Positions 37,034 to 49,093 of a DNA stretch of 64,000 bases are shown here, in pieces. Made by a program: the position numbers and the translations under genes. Source of the stretch: Trifolium pratense (taxonomy: Eukaryota > Streptophyta > Magnoliopsida > Fabales > Fabaceae); contig NC_060062.1 of the NCBI RefSeq assembly GCF_020283565.1, positions 60,404,409 to 60,468,408 of the forward strand, written 5' to 3'. The notes under the pieces are model-generated. The model was not told where the DNA came from and did no database searches. It saw nothing but the letters and a program-made list of their open reading frames with translations. Positions within the stretch are counted from its first letter, which is position 1, and every line of letters begins with the position of its first letter.

Positions 37034-37321
37034 CTCTCTCCGGTCCTTATTATAAGGAACGATTTGGAAAAAACACACATACCAAGAAACCTTATCTTTC
37101 TTAATAAAAATTCTAAAATTTTACAATCTATTCCAAAACTAACCTTGGTGTATTAATTTATCCTTAGGGAATATATCACTCTAATTAATGCATAACTTTG
37201 GAATGAATACAATTTAATAAGGGTAAAAATGGAATTGTAAGAATAAATTTAATGATTGTTTCTTATAAGAAGGACCAATTTTTTTTTCCAAATTGTTTCT
37301 TATAAAAAGGACCGGAGGAAG
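37034..37321. repeat. Stowaway-like MITE
   Basis: CTCTCTCCGGTCCTTATTAT at the left and the inverse ATAAAAAGGACCGGAGGAAG at the right, bounded by TA. It is 288 bp, a different family from 31764. 37322-37683 is AT-rich with nothing else. Confidence 0.8.
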
Positions 37322-37696
37322 TATTTAATTTGTTTAAGAACTAAGGTTATTTGAACAAACTTAATTAGACATGGTAAAACAAACACAAAACGTCTTCTCT
37401 TTTTTTTTTTTTTTGTAGTCTGTACAAAAATATATCTCTATTTGTTTGTTAGAACTAGCTAGAACAAGGGACTATTGGAACAAAACTTAATTAGAAAACA
37501 TTACATAAGGAGTGGTTGTTTCAATTTTTATTTTTATATTTGTGAGAATAAAATGATAGAAAAGTGTATATTTATTACAAGTTTATTAAATTTTATTTTC
37601 GGGTATAAAAGATTTTTGGAAAAATAATTTTTTTTCAAATAAAAAGGGTGGTAAAACTATTCTCCTAAAATATGAGAATAAATTCATGTATAATTT

Positions 37697-40600
37697 TTTT
37701 TTTTTTTTTTAACCAAACAAACTTACTGCATTTCATTAAATATCAAAAGTTCAATACATGAAGGAATAATCTCAAATCTACGGAAACTAGTCCAGGAATT
37801 GGCCGCCCTAGCTAAAGTGTGAGCAACCGAATTCACTTGTCTCCTAATAAACTTAACTTCAAAGTTCACACATGATAACATAACAAGGATAATTTCGTTA
37901 ACGATTGAAAGAAACTCTGAATTGCCTCGCCGTTTGGTACGAATAGCATCAACCAGCACTTGAGAGTCACTTTCAAACTGGACGCTTTCAAAACCTCTAC
38001 TCTTAGCTTCATTCATTGCTTGCAATAGTGCCCATGCTTCACCCTCCTCTGTTGATAAAGTCAGTTGCTGCCACTGCGTAATTCCAGCCATAAACTCACC
38101 AGAACTATTACGAAAACAAGCACCCATCGCGGTCCTACCTGCACCGACAAAAAATGCTGCATCTACATTGCACTTTAACCATCCTATACGAGGTTTTTCC
38201 CACCGACACTACTAGAAAACTGCTTTGGAGCGTCGGCCAAAATGAGACGCTAAATGGCCAAAAACGGACGCTACAAGGTATTTAGCGTCAGCTTAGCGTC
38301 CATCACACAATAGACGCTTAAATGCCCGAAGCAAGACAGTTGCGTCCAGTAGACGCTATTTGGCATCCGTCTGAGGAGACGCTAAGCCGAAGCTACAATC
38401 ATAGTATACAGCAGACGCTAGTAGCATCCATTTTTGTGTGACGCTATACTTATGGTTTGGTTTTATTCAATGTTGCCTATAGAGTCTGTTTGGCGGACGC
38501 TATTTTATTATTAAAAAAAAAAATATATATTTTTTAGTAAAATTCTCTCCCACCACAAAGATCCATAAAACAATAGTCATAGTCATATATATACAAAGTG
38601 ACAAACACAATATCTCAACCCACAAACAAATTAAACGTAGTGTGAAACTGAATTTTGGGAATCTTAAAAGTGACAACCATTATGTCATACAACAACACTA
38701 AGAAAAAAAACCAAGTATATGTCTAACAAATCGAAAGTAAAGTCTACACCATAAAACTATCAAAACCAAACATAATTTGTAAGACAAAATTGTGGCAAAC
38801 ATAAATTCTCTCGTGACGACGGCGTTTGCATAGTGTTGATTACTACATGTCTGGATAACTTACTAAGCATCCCTTTTACAAGTTGCACTTCCATATCATC
38901 ATTAACAACCTGCAAATTATACACAAAAGTGGCTAAATTAATAATGAGGCAATTCAAAGAGTAAAAACAAATTTCAAACTCAACGGAAATACAGCCAAAG
39001 TGATTCTCAATGAAATACAACAGTTCATGATATAGGCCGGACAGAACAAAGGTAGATACAAACTATATATAAAGAGAAGATCAAAGAATCGTCTTCACCA
39101 TCAAATTTTGACAAAGTTGCATGATACTATCTATAATTCTGCCTAGTAGTAATGTAGGCTTCAATATATTGATTATTATAGGGTGTGATGTAATGGTCCA
39201 TTAACAGAAATTACAGAGCCACATTGGGTAAGTAAAGCAGGAAATTTCAAATTTTACATTGGCTTTAAGAGTACAAATAGATCAATCATGTTGTAGTTAT
39301 ATTATATTGCATTATAAGAAAAATTTGATGCTTACCATTTGGAAAACATACAACCAAGACTCAACAAGAAGCTCCATACCATGGACAATCATTATATATT
39401 ATGGGACTTTTCATCCCGATGCATAACAAGGTTACTTGTTTACCATATCAAAATTTCAGAGCCATTTTGAATGCCTTTTATAAACAAGAGTTGATATGAA
39501 CAATCACACATATTTTGTTTTTTAAATTGTATCTTTACAGAGCATAACATAAATATCATGTATTAAACTTACTTGTAAAGTGTTTCTGAAGCATTTCCTT
39601 CCATAGAGATCACAAATGAGCTGAACACTGAATACAACATGCTGAAATACCATGACACATTAATGAAAATCTGAAAGCAATCAACACAAGCAACACTAGA
39701 TAAACTAGAGATAAACGATTCCTAAATTATTACTATTACAATAATCAGCAACAAGGACATGCAAATAAACACATTTACAAGGCATAACTAAAACAATGGA
39801 TTTCAGAAACACAACAAATACACATAAATAAATTAAAGTAAAAAAATACAGAGACAAATTACAATGGTTCAGATTCTATTTATGCTTAAGAGAGAGGAAG
39901 AGAGGCTTACTGTGTTCATTAGAAAAGACGGAAAGCGAGAGAGATGAGGTCACACAAGATATTTGATGCAAATCAAACCATGATGGCGTCAGCTGTTGAT
40001 GCTGCTCTAGCAGTGGCATATTCTTCTGCACAAAAATGGCATGCATTGTCATAATTTACAAGTTTTTATCTTGTACTAAAAGTAAACTTCAATGTCATAC
40101 ATAAAGAATAAAGTGCTTCTCTATTAACAAAATATTCATAATAACAACGTAGCAAAACATTGGATGCAGTGGCAATATCTTAATGTAACATATACCAATG
40201 AGTTTGATCGTACTATACCTTCAGGGTAAGCCAACTTCTGCAAGGTTGTAGGAGTAATCATAATAGGCATTGTTGTTTTGAAATAATGACTTTAAAAACA
40301 CCAGGATTCCGTCTGCACCTAAAACCAGCATTCTGGAAAGGCATTGTTGTTTTGCTTTGAATTATAGATAAACATTTGAACAAATAGGACCAACCCTGAT
40401 TAACTCCCTCAAATTATGACAAGGAAGCTAGGACTAAAAAGGATTTCAAATATCAATCAGAAAAGGATAAAGAAAAGGAGATGATATATAGGAAAGGCAT
40501 AAATTGTTAAGCTAGAAGTACAATGAGAAGATATCCAATGGATTTTATAGCATTTATTTAATTCTTTCTTTGAAGACAATCTAAATCAAATGAGAACATA

Positions 40601-42376
40601 TGCATCAAATTAAACCTCAACATGGTGAAAACTTGAAACACGATCAAACAATATCATAATCATAATATAAACATTAGATTCAAAGTTCACATCAACTAAC
40701 AAAATAGTTCACATCAGCTAGCATCAAATTAACAAAAAATAAATACTAGCCTCTCATGTTTTATTTGCTCTTTAAATAAATACTAGAATGCAAATTGAAT
40801 CAATTGATCAGGCAAAAAAAAATCTAGAAATAGCTGAGTCTAAACCCAGATATTTAGAATCATGCAAAACATTAATTTCTCAACTTCCCAATTTCAGATT
40901 CAATAATTTTTAAGATCCCTACTAACAAGTAAATATAAAAACTGTCACTTTGGAACCCTATTCCTTAAAATCAGATTCAGAAACATATAACTACCAAACC
41001 TAATTTCTAATTTCGAAACAAGAGCCTACCACGAATCTGACCTGTGAAAGATATCCGAAAAGAGTTGAAACGGAGAAAGAGGGGAACAGAGTCCCAGAAC
41101 CAAAGACCTGTGAACCTAGTGCTACCACAAATTCGGTCTCCGTCATATCACGTCACGACATCTCTTTATGGCGGGTGGTGCTCGACGGTGGGTGGCGGTA
41201 GGTGGTTTCCTGAAAGAGGATGAGGAATTTAATAGTTACTAAAATAGAATAAAGATTGTGACCGGTGAATAGACGAAAGTGGCAAATAGACTCCCGGCAG
41301 AGAAGAAGAAGAAGATTGAGTCGCTGGGAGAAGGAAGAGAGGCACAATTTTAGGGTTTCAGTTTAGTTTTTTTCAACGGCAACGGAGAGGAGAGATGCGC
41401 GACAAGAGATTGAAGGAGAGTTGTTCTTCGACGACAACGAGAGTTTGAAGGAGAGTTGCGCCAAATGCTTCTTCGACGGCGGAGGGATTAGGAATAGATC
41501 TCAATTTCCATTTTTGTGTCTTGGATTTTTTTTTTGTCACTTCATATATTTGGGGAATTGATAAAGAAAATATAATTAATTCATATTATTGCAGTGTGAG
41601 AATTAAATAAAAGTGGGAAACTGAAGTGAAAATTTTTGGCTCTTAACAAATAGTTTTTTATTTTATTTAATTTATCATTAGAGTCCGCCTCAGCAGACTC
41701 AATGAAATAATAAAAAAATTATAAAATGAATTATTTATTTATTTTTTCATAGCGTCTCCATGGTGTCTCCAAAAGCAGACGCTAACTTTAAAAATTAAAT
41801 TAAAATAATAAAATTACAGTAGCGTCTGTCAATCAGACTCAAAAGAGACGCTAGTAGCGTCCGTGTCGTGGCTGACGCTAAAAAATTTGAAGCTAAAACC
41901 CATTTTTCTTGTAGTGCGAATGGTGCTGACAGGCGGAACATCATGATCATCGTTACTTCGCAATTTATGGACGGCAATCCACTCGTTCCACTGATCAAAC
42001 GCAGCCCGGCCAATTTGGTTTGGGCTTCTAACATTATCGTTCCAAATTTTATCATTCCGGTTATGCCATATACTCCATAACAGCATAGCCACTCTACCTA
42101 TGGTAGCGTAATCCTCATTCCGACACAAGGCAAACACTCTATCTGCCGCACTACCTTGCTGACAAGCTGCGGAACCCAAGACAGATGACAGTCCAGCTGC
42201 TTGCCAACTGGATTGAGCAGAAGCGCAGGTGAAAAAAGCGTGTACATCATCTTCTACCTCATCTTCACACAATGGACAATGAACATCACAGTCAACATGA
42301 CGTTCTAATAACCGACGCCTTGTTGGAATACATCCCCTACATAATCGCCAAAGAAAAAAAAAAAAAAAAAAAAAAT
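37697..42376 (-). mobile_element. LINE fragment (zf-RVT + RNase H), split by a CACTA element
   Basis: Minus strand. The 5' part (42355-41920) has LWRLCRGCIPTRRRL, CPLCEDEVEDDVHAFFTC (zf-RVT) and WSIWHNRNDKIWN. After the CACTA insert the same frame resumes at 38206 with WLKCNVDAAF, MGACFRNSSGEFMAG, EEGEAWALLQAM, QFESDSQVLVDAI and RRQVNSVAHTLARAA, ending at 37723. With one CGA copy removed the two parts are in frame (ACCATTCGGTGG), so the LINE domain was open when the CACTA arrived. TTCATGTATAATT flanks the fragment (37684-37696, 42377-42389). Oddly the 3' end has its A-tail (T-run at 37697) while the 5' end begins with a tract of opposite sense (A-run at 42355-42375). Confidence 0.85.
38207..41916. 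mobile_element. Non-autonomous CACTA (En/Spm-like) transposon
   Basis: The ends are CACTACTAGAAAA and TTTTTCTTGTAGTG. A 3-bp duplication CGA lies at 38204-38206 and 41917-41919. Both subterminal regions are dense in AGACGCTA/TAGCGTCT words in both orientations, the expected transposase-binding arrays. I see no TNP2-type transposase. The interior has plant-gene-like minus-strand pieces. 41520-41340 looks like a 5' leader (AAACCCTAAAATTGTGCC), and near 40240 and 40020 short frames adjoin GT/AG (LQKLAYPEG; GAAGAATATGCCACTGCTAG). This suggests a captured or degenerate gene. The 86-codon frame at 38760-39020 matches nothing I recognise. Confidence 0.88.
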
Positions 42377-42389
42377 TTCATGTATAATT

Positions 42390-43638
42390 ATCGACTAACC
42401 TCCCCATTTAATTTAAAGGTCCCCAAGAATATTTAGATTTTAACCAAATAATTTTTTTTTGAAATATTTAGAAAAAGATTTTCATCCTTGTAATCCCGAA
42501 AAAGATTATTCAAAAAAATAAATTTAGTAAACTTGAAACAAACGCCGCCTAAATCTTTCATATGCTGAAATATATTAAGAATTGAATGGTTAAACTTGAA
42601 AGTGTAGTGTAGGTTAAGGTAAAAGGAGTTAGTTATATAAAGATTTGTTTAGTTTGTTTCATGAAACTAAGAACAAGAGAATAGGAATTGTTAAACTTCC
42701 ATGTATTTTAAGATGAGAAAAGAAGACTCTGCTCAATTTCTTTTTTGGTTCAAAAAGTCTCTACTCTTTTTTATAATAAAGAAAAGTACTCTCTACCTAA
42801 CAAAAGAAAAAAAAAAAAGAAAAAAAGAGACTCATTTGAAAAGTTTATTTTACAAGGTGATTGTTTATTTTTACTAACTTTTTTTTACAAGTTGATAGTT
42901 TACTTTTATTAACTTATTTTGATAAATTAATTTACAAGAATTGATAATTGATATATATATATATATATGGTCTATATATTAGACCACATATATCAATTTT
43001 TAATATCGATATTATTAGTTGAATTACGTCTTATGGACTATAATATTTTTAGAGAATTTATGTAATGCAAACCTGTTTTTCATTGTATTTTTAACAAAAT
43101 ATTCACCCTTAGAAATTTTTGTATGTGTATTATAGGTTATCCAAAGAAAAACAGCTTCAAATTAAAAGTTGTTTTGATTAACTACAACTAAAAAAATCAT
43201 TCATGATAGCTTTTTTTATCATTTGGATTCTCATTTGTTAATTACTTTCAATTTTTATAAATTAGATTATTAAATTCATAGTAAACATATTTAATTAACA
43301 TAAAACAATTTATCTTTCCAAAAGAAGTAATGTTAGCTGTATCTGCTTCTATGTTAAGTTTACATTAATTCAACATTCATGAAATAGTAATATTAGCTTG
43401 TAGCTGTTCATACTACATATCCAAATGACACAAAATAATCAACAACGAAACATGATATTAATTGTGGCCAAAATATACTAGTACGAAAGACTAAGAGATG
43501 ATTAATATAAGATTAATCAAAAGCAACTAATTAAACATGATACTACTTAATTATTGGGACTAAGAGATGATTAATATAGGCTTAATCATAAGCAACTAAA
43601 CATGATATTACTTGATTAGTGGAGGTGAAATAAGGTGA
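42390..43638. other. Intergenic; duplicated promoter-like flank
   Basis: 42590-42840 resembles the upstream flank of copy C (29130-29400) and includes AGTTATATAAAGATTTG, the array TATA context, but no exon follows on its left. An (AT)n run lies at 42951-42967. The sequence near 43320-43440 resembles 34510-34700, the 3' flank of copy D. Confidence 0.55.
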
Positions 43639-44206
43639 CTAAAACCAAAAGCTCAAACATAAAATAAATGTTGAGACACAAACATGAAAGTAATTGTGTC
43701 CTTGATTGTGTCCGTGATTGTGCACGTGATTGTGCCCATGATGGACAGTTTCACCACCGATCACTCCACCACCGATAATTCCAGCTGCTGCTCCACCACC
43801 CCTCCCCATGCCTCTTCCTCCTATTCCTCCTCCTCCTCCTCCCTTACCTCCCTTTCTTATAGTAACAAACAAATCATGTTTGTGTTCATTTTGAGTTTGC
43901 ACAAGCACATCTTTGTTGTTCAACCTTGTTGAGGCTTCAATGGTTCCATTTCCATTTGAGTTCCCTATCATTTGAATAACACGAGTTATATAAAAGAAAA
44001 AATATGCTTAGAATTTACAAATTTACAAATGTGTGAAAAATTTAAACTTATTTGAAAAAATGTAAAGAAATTGTACCAATAATCTCATGAGCTTGTTCAT
44101 TGGTATGGATTAGGCTTCTCTCTTCATTTTCATTTGATATGACTTGAACACATGAAATCATGATCACTAGGAACAATGCAAGAAATATTGAAATCTTCAT
44201 CTTCAT
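43639..44206 (-). CDS. Nodule-specific glycine-rich peptide-like gene (copy E), His-rich C-terminal segment
   Basis: Exon 1 is 44077-44206 and exon 2 is 43639-43964, with a 112-bp phase-1 intron (ATTG|GTACAA ... TGATAG|GG), giving 151 residues. The start is taken at MKMKIS; the ATG at 44236 lies only about 20 bp from TATATAA. Signal peptide ISIFLALFLVIMISCVQVIS, linker NENEERSLIHTNEQAHEIIG, then NSNGNGTIEASTRLNNKDVL, NEHKHDLFVTIRKGG, a Gly-rich core with GRGMGRGGG and an AAAGIIGGGVIGG hinge. The run HHGHNHVHNHGHNQGHNYFH could bind metal ions, which is inference. The end VCVSTFILCLSFWF is hydrophobic and could be a membrane or GPI-type signal. It is nearly identical to copy G through the His run. 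Confidence 0.77.
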
Positions 44207-45133
44207 TTGATATGACTTCAATTGAACTATAGTCATTGTTGGTAGGGTAAATGGGCTTATATAAAGACTTTAATTTAATAGAATATTAGTTTGTTTCACG
44301 AAGAAAAAAGGTGAAAATTAAGGTGAAAAGTAATTTAATGTGGACCACTAAAAATTAATTCCTAATAAGCCATTTTTTTTTCTTATAAAAGGAAATAAGC
44401 CATTCTGACTTAGGCACATGGTCACTCGTTAAATTGAATAACTAATAACTATACTTTAAAAGTGAGAAAATGTAACTCTCAGCACTTAAATTAAACTGAC
44501 ATTTTTCTTCATTTGATACACAGATTATAGCCCAAAGCAATGACTACTCTTTTTGTTTCAACTACCAACAATTAATGATCATATATTATGCATGTTAGGT
44601 GGAGATGATCTCTTGCAAATGATTTTGTATGAAAATATATCTCTATTTAATTTAATTTGTTTAAGAACTAGGGTTATTGACTTATTAGAACAAACTTAAT
44701 TAAAATATAAACATATCAAGAACCAACCATAAATCTATATGATACGCTGAAGTATACTACTAAGAACTCAATGAGTAAGCAAATAATCTCATAAACGAAC
44801 GGAATAATTTTACAGGTGCTTAAAACAAAATTTAGTAATTTTATAGGAACTAAAAATATATTTAACTCAAAAATAAAATGAAAAAAATTATAAGAAGCAA
44901 GAACTAAAAACTATGTACTCCTACAACATTAGCCAAAAGGAATATACATATTATTTTCTCTTTTTGTAGTCATGTTTTTCTTTTGACGTCAAGCAATTGT
45001 TTTTATTAATGGAACTAGTAGTTAAAATTTTATTTTTTAAAGTTATTAATATTAAAAGGTAAACAAATTGGATGTATTAGTGTTTAAATTTCAATCTCTA
45101 CATACATTATTTCCACTAACTGAATAATTCATA

Positions 45134-45382
45134 CCTCCGTCCCAAAACTTTAGTCATTTTAAAGTTTTGCACGGAAATTAAGAAATGATAAAAAAATTAT
45201 ACGTAAAGTCATTTTTACTTTTATTCTATTAAGAATGAGAAAATATATTTAATTAATGTTTTAACTTTAGTAAGGGTACAAATGATAAAGTATCACTAAA
45301 TGTGTATTGGTTTCTTAAAAGGACTAAAGTTTTGGGGCAAAACTAAAAGGATAAAATGACTAAAAATTTGAGACTGAGGAAA
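45134..45382. repeat. Stowaway MITE, R2 copy
   Basis: Orthologous to 31764 and 52820. The left end has lost three bases (CTCCGTCCCAAAAC). The right end is TTGAGACTGAGGAAA before TA. Confidence 0.75.
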
Positions 45383-46175
45383 TATATACCAATCAGGAAT
45401 CTCTAAAATCCTCCCACCATTTTGGGTTTTTTTTCCATCAAAATATCATATTATATGACTTGATATTAATTATACAATATTTTTACTCAAACTGACTCAA
45501 TAATATTCCATTGGTTTGGGTAAGTACTGAAAATCAACTTAATCCAACCAGTAAACAATCCTACTCTCCATGCAATTATTTCAATCATTTTTATACTTAA
45601 TAAAAATATAATGGATTATCCTAGTGGCGATTATGAGTGGTTTGTGAAAGAGTCGATCGTGGTATCAATCTGATCTATAGGGCTACGATCTAGTCTATAT
45701 AGACTTATGTCACACACTTTTTTTAAATAAAGAAGACAGTTCATGAAATAGACGTTTAAATATACTAACATGTCATATCAAGTTTTTAAATAAGCTTATA
45801 ACAAAATAAGATTAGGTCTTAATTTTTTGACAGGTCAGACTCAAACTTGACTTTTTAACAGGCCAGACTCAGACTTTGTAACACGCCTAACTCGATGCAG
45901 CCTATTTTCACTGCTATTGACATAGTTAGGTTGTTTTTATGTATCCAATCTTTCTCGATGGTTGCTTGTTTTCTATTGTTTACCTTAGCTAAGGGGCTCC
46001 GGATTTCTTTTGTACTTTCAGTTTCTAAGTTTTTACTATATTAGCATTTAAAAAAGATTGTAGATTATTCTGTCGAATGAAAATTAAGAAATTGATAATC
46101 AATGCAAATTTTAGATTTTTTTTTTAAGATCACAAAGTCTCTATGAAATTGTTTATCTTTAAAAAAAAATGACAA

Positions 46176-46352
46176 ATGCTAAATAGTGCCCCCGGGCACT
46201 CTTTAAGCCCGCCCTTAAATAGTAAGCTTTTTATAGAATTTTTATCGAAATGCGTATAGTCAACGCATTGGAAATTATAGTGTTTAACTTTTTGAATAAA
46301 AAGTTTCTTTAAATAGAATGCTTAAAGAGTGCCCTAGGGGCACTCGTTAGCG
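46176..46352. repeat. Complete ATGCTAAATAGTGCC MITE
   Basis: The left arm ATGCTAAATAGTGCCCCCGG and right arm CCTAGGGGCACTCGTTAGC are inverted. It is the same family as 4236. At R3 the site is empty (TTTAAAAAAACATAGCTTG), and at R1 only the left half remains. Confidence 0.75.
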
Positions 46353-46427
46353 AGACCCAAAAAAAATAGCTTGTTTCTACTTAATAACCAAATATTCTCT
46401 TTAGAATTTCAACATTTTCTCAGCAAC

Positions 46428-46503
46428 AAATTGTTCGAGGTTCGAACTCCGGCTTTGTACATATAATATGATGTCCCTACCAACTGAATTAAGCTCGCGG
46501 AAA
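46428..46503 (-). repeat. tRNA-like SINE fragment, R2 copy
   Basis: On the minus strand GAGCTTAATTCAGTTGGTAG (A-box) and GGAGTTCGAACCTCG (B-box). The orthologue at 53948-54027 reads GAGCTTAACTCAGTTGGTAG. Confidence 0.6.
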
Positions 46504-46781
46504 TAATATTCTAATTCTATTTTCCTAGCAACATGCTAATATTCATACTTTATTTCCAAATGACAAACATTAACAAGAAAACATGATATTAATCGTGACC
46601 AAAATATACATTTAGTAGTCAAGACTAAGAAAGGGATCATTTTAGGTCTAAACAAAAACAACTAAACATCATACTACTTAACTACTTGGGGTGAAGCAAT
46701 GTGATTAAAGCCAAAAAGCTCAAACATAAAACAAATGTGGTGACACAAAAGTGAGGCCCTGCAGATGATGTTGTCGTAGAA

Positions 46782-47554
46782 TTATAAGAGTTGTTGTATC
46801 TGTGTCCATATCCATAGGGGTATCCATAACCGTATGGTGGGAAGTAGCTGAATGGTGGGCAGTAACAGTAGGTGAATCAATGGTGGGCAGCCGCCGACAA
46901 TTCCACCACCGATAACTCCACCTGCCACCCCACCTCCCACTACACCGGCCCCTCCTCCTCCCTTTCCACCTCCTCCTCCTCCCTTTCCACCTCCTCCTCC
47001 AAATCCACCTCCTCCCTTTCTACCTCCTGCCGATGAAGCTTTTAACATTGCATGTGTATGTACATATTTACTTGCCAGAGTCGCATTTTTGTTGTTCAAA
47101 CTTGTCGAGACTTCTATGGTACCGTTTCCATTTAAATTTTCCATCTGTTAGATAATAAAATAATAGTCTATGTTATTGGGTCTGTTAGTTTAGAGTCCAT
47201 TAAGTTTTATTATATATTCTCTAGTAATCTTTTTGTAATAGCAAGCTATTGGTATTCTATTGAAACTCTAGCCGTCTTTCTCTTTTCCTATTTGTGTATC
47301 TCTAATTCTAACACTATCATCATTGAATAATAACACAATTATATATAAAACACAATAATAACACAATTTCCTATCATCATTGAACAAAAAAAAAGGTTTG
47401 TGCATGCTTGTTTGAAAAGGTAAAGAAATTGTACCATTAAGCTCTTTTTTCCTTGTTCATTGCTTTGGATTAGGCTTCTGCCTTCAACTTCATTTGATGT
47501 AGTTTGAGCACTTGAGATGATCAGTAGGAACAATACAAAAGATGTTACCTTCAT
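46782..47554 (-). pseudogene. GRP-like gene (copy F), frameshifted 3' half
   Basis: Exon 1 is 47435-47554 (40 codons, signal peptide MKVTSFVLFLLIISSAQ). Exon 2 is 46782-47144. Exon 1 ends in phase 0 because of a length change before the donor (EQGKKSLM), and the usual acceptor GATAG is mutated. The nearby CAG before ATGGAAAATTT keeps the frame in phase 0, so the gene still reads into NLNGNGTIEVSTSLNNKNAT and a long Gly/Lys core (about 160 residues). After GGGIVGGCPP a 4-bp insertion relative to copy H shifts the frame, and LIHLLLLPTIQLL replaces the Cys/Pro/Tyr-rich segment. The lost continuation (to about 46682) still encodes SSAGPHFCVTTFVLCLSFLA. Confidence 0.7.
47171..47313. repeat. LTR-like insert in copy F intron
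   Basis: 143 bp from TGTTATTGGG to ATTCTAACA, with TG...CA ends and a TGTTA/TAACA inverted terminus. No matching flanking 5-mer was found. It is shared, truncated, with the copy H flank at 54690-54790. A solo LTR is one reading only. Confidence 0.35.
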
Positions 47555-48891
47555 GTTAGGCCTAAGCCTAAGGTACTCTTTGCAAGAATTTGAATCTCTT
47601 GTTTGTTGTGAGCTATGTCCAAACACCAGAGGCTGCAAAACAGATTATGAATTGTAGTCATTGGTTGGGTAAAGGGGGTTTATATATCTAAAGAGTAAAG
47701 ACCTTAATAATAGTTTGTGTCTCACACGTGTCAGTGTCTGATCTTAGTATATCATTTTTTATATTATTGTCGTTAATATGCGTCAGTATGTGTCCGATAT
47801 TTGTGTAATCGATGTTAGTGCATCATATCATATTCATCGTGTACAGTCGTATAGGTAACAAACTAAGAACTTTAAAGCCCAACACCGTCGCACACCCAGA
47901 AGATGCACTATAGCCGTAGTTAGGGGTCAATGTTTGGAAATCAAGACTAGAATTATTTATAAAACACTCACTCTCCTTAAACAACTCTATATGTAGAGAT
48001 ACTAGTTCTAGTGCCCGTGCTAACGCACGGGAAACACCGCCTTTTAATAATTTCGTACACAATTATCAATTTGCAAATGCTATATAATTTTGTGATAAAA
48101 TTAAATGGATAGTTATATTACATGTAATAAATAGTCATACTATATTCAAAACACATGGCGTCAAAATAACAAACAACCTAATGAAAATATTTAAAAATCC
48201 ACCGAGTTGATATAATATCACACAATTTAAAAACACAGTTAGTTTGTTTGTAGTTCAAATGCAATATTCATTGGCTTGAACATGTTCTTCAAATCTTCTA
48301 AATGTTAACAACAACAAAACCATCCGTAACAATAAGTAAATAAAGATTTACATGTAATATCTTCTCGTAAGTCCTCCATAGTTTCATTATCCTAATCAAT
48401 ACAATAATAGCTTAAAATTAAATAGTCTCATTAACAGAATGACAATAACATCACATCTAAACCAATGAAGTAAGAGAATCTCCCTCGTTTTATATTTTTA
48501 ATCTAAATATACACATAAAAACAAATGCCGATCTTATGGGCTCCCTCTTCACTGAAGTGATTTGTATAGCACTTAAAAAATATTGTAAGGTTAAAGTTTT
48601 AATTAATTCCTCTTTGCTATAACTGGTCCACCATGTTTATGATCTTCAAAACTAAAACCTTCCACACAAAATATTGTTTCAAAGTGATAAAAAAACTGTC
48701 ATGGCTCCAAACAGTCACATATAATTGGACATTTAAATTCATAAATGAGCAGGAAAAATACATAACTCATATGCAAAACAAATCCAAAATCCAGTTGCTC
48801 CTGATGAATGAAATTCAGCTTTACTCTCTTTGGTTGCTGATATACCCGCAACATTCACATAGTAAAACTAAAGAAGTATACAAATAAGGGT

Positions 48892-49093
48892 CATGTTAAC
48901 ATGTGCACAAAAGGCACATGTTAAGGTTCTAAATATAGAAAATTGCATTTATTATTAGAAAAGTATTTAATGCTTAAGAAGTTAAATACACATATTTCAA
49001 TATATTATTTCTACTTTTGCTTCCTTAACATGTGTCTTTGGTGCACATGTTAACTTTTGCTTCCTTAACATGTGCCTTTGGTGCACATGTTAA
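48892..49093. repeat. MITE-like inverted repeat inside the Helitron
   Basis: The left arm CATGTTAACATGTGCAC ... GGCACATGTTAAG and right arm CTTAACATGTGCCTTTGG ... GTGCACATGTTAAC are inverted. The right arm is present twice in tandem (49021-49060 and 49061-49100). Confidence 0.65.

Larger units (their letters stand above)
43998..47255. repeat. Segmental duplication block R2
   Basis: It runs from inside the copy E intron, through E exon 1, a 2.5-kb flank and F exon 2, into the copy F intron. R3 (51687-54800) repeats it colinearly. R1 repeats the middle. It contains a Stowaway MITE (45134), a second MITE (46176) absent from R3, and a SINE-like piece (46428). Confidence 0.85.

Noticed and set aside
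38760..39020. Frame inside the CACTA as its transposase
   Set aside because: It is 86 codons with no TNP2-like motif. It is too short and lies in repeat-poor interior without support.
47171..47313. Confident solo LTR in the copy F intron
   Set aside because: TG...CA ends are present but there is no matching target duplication and the length is short, so it is kept only as a weak repeat call.
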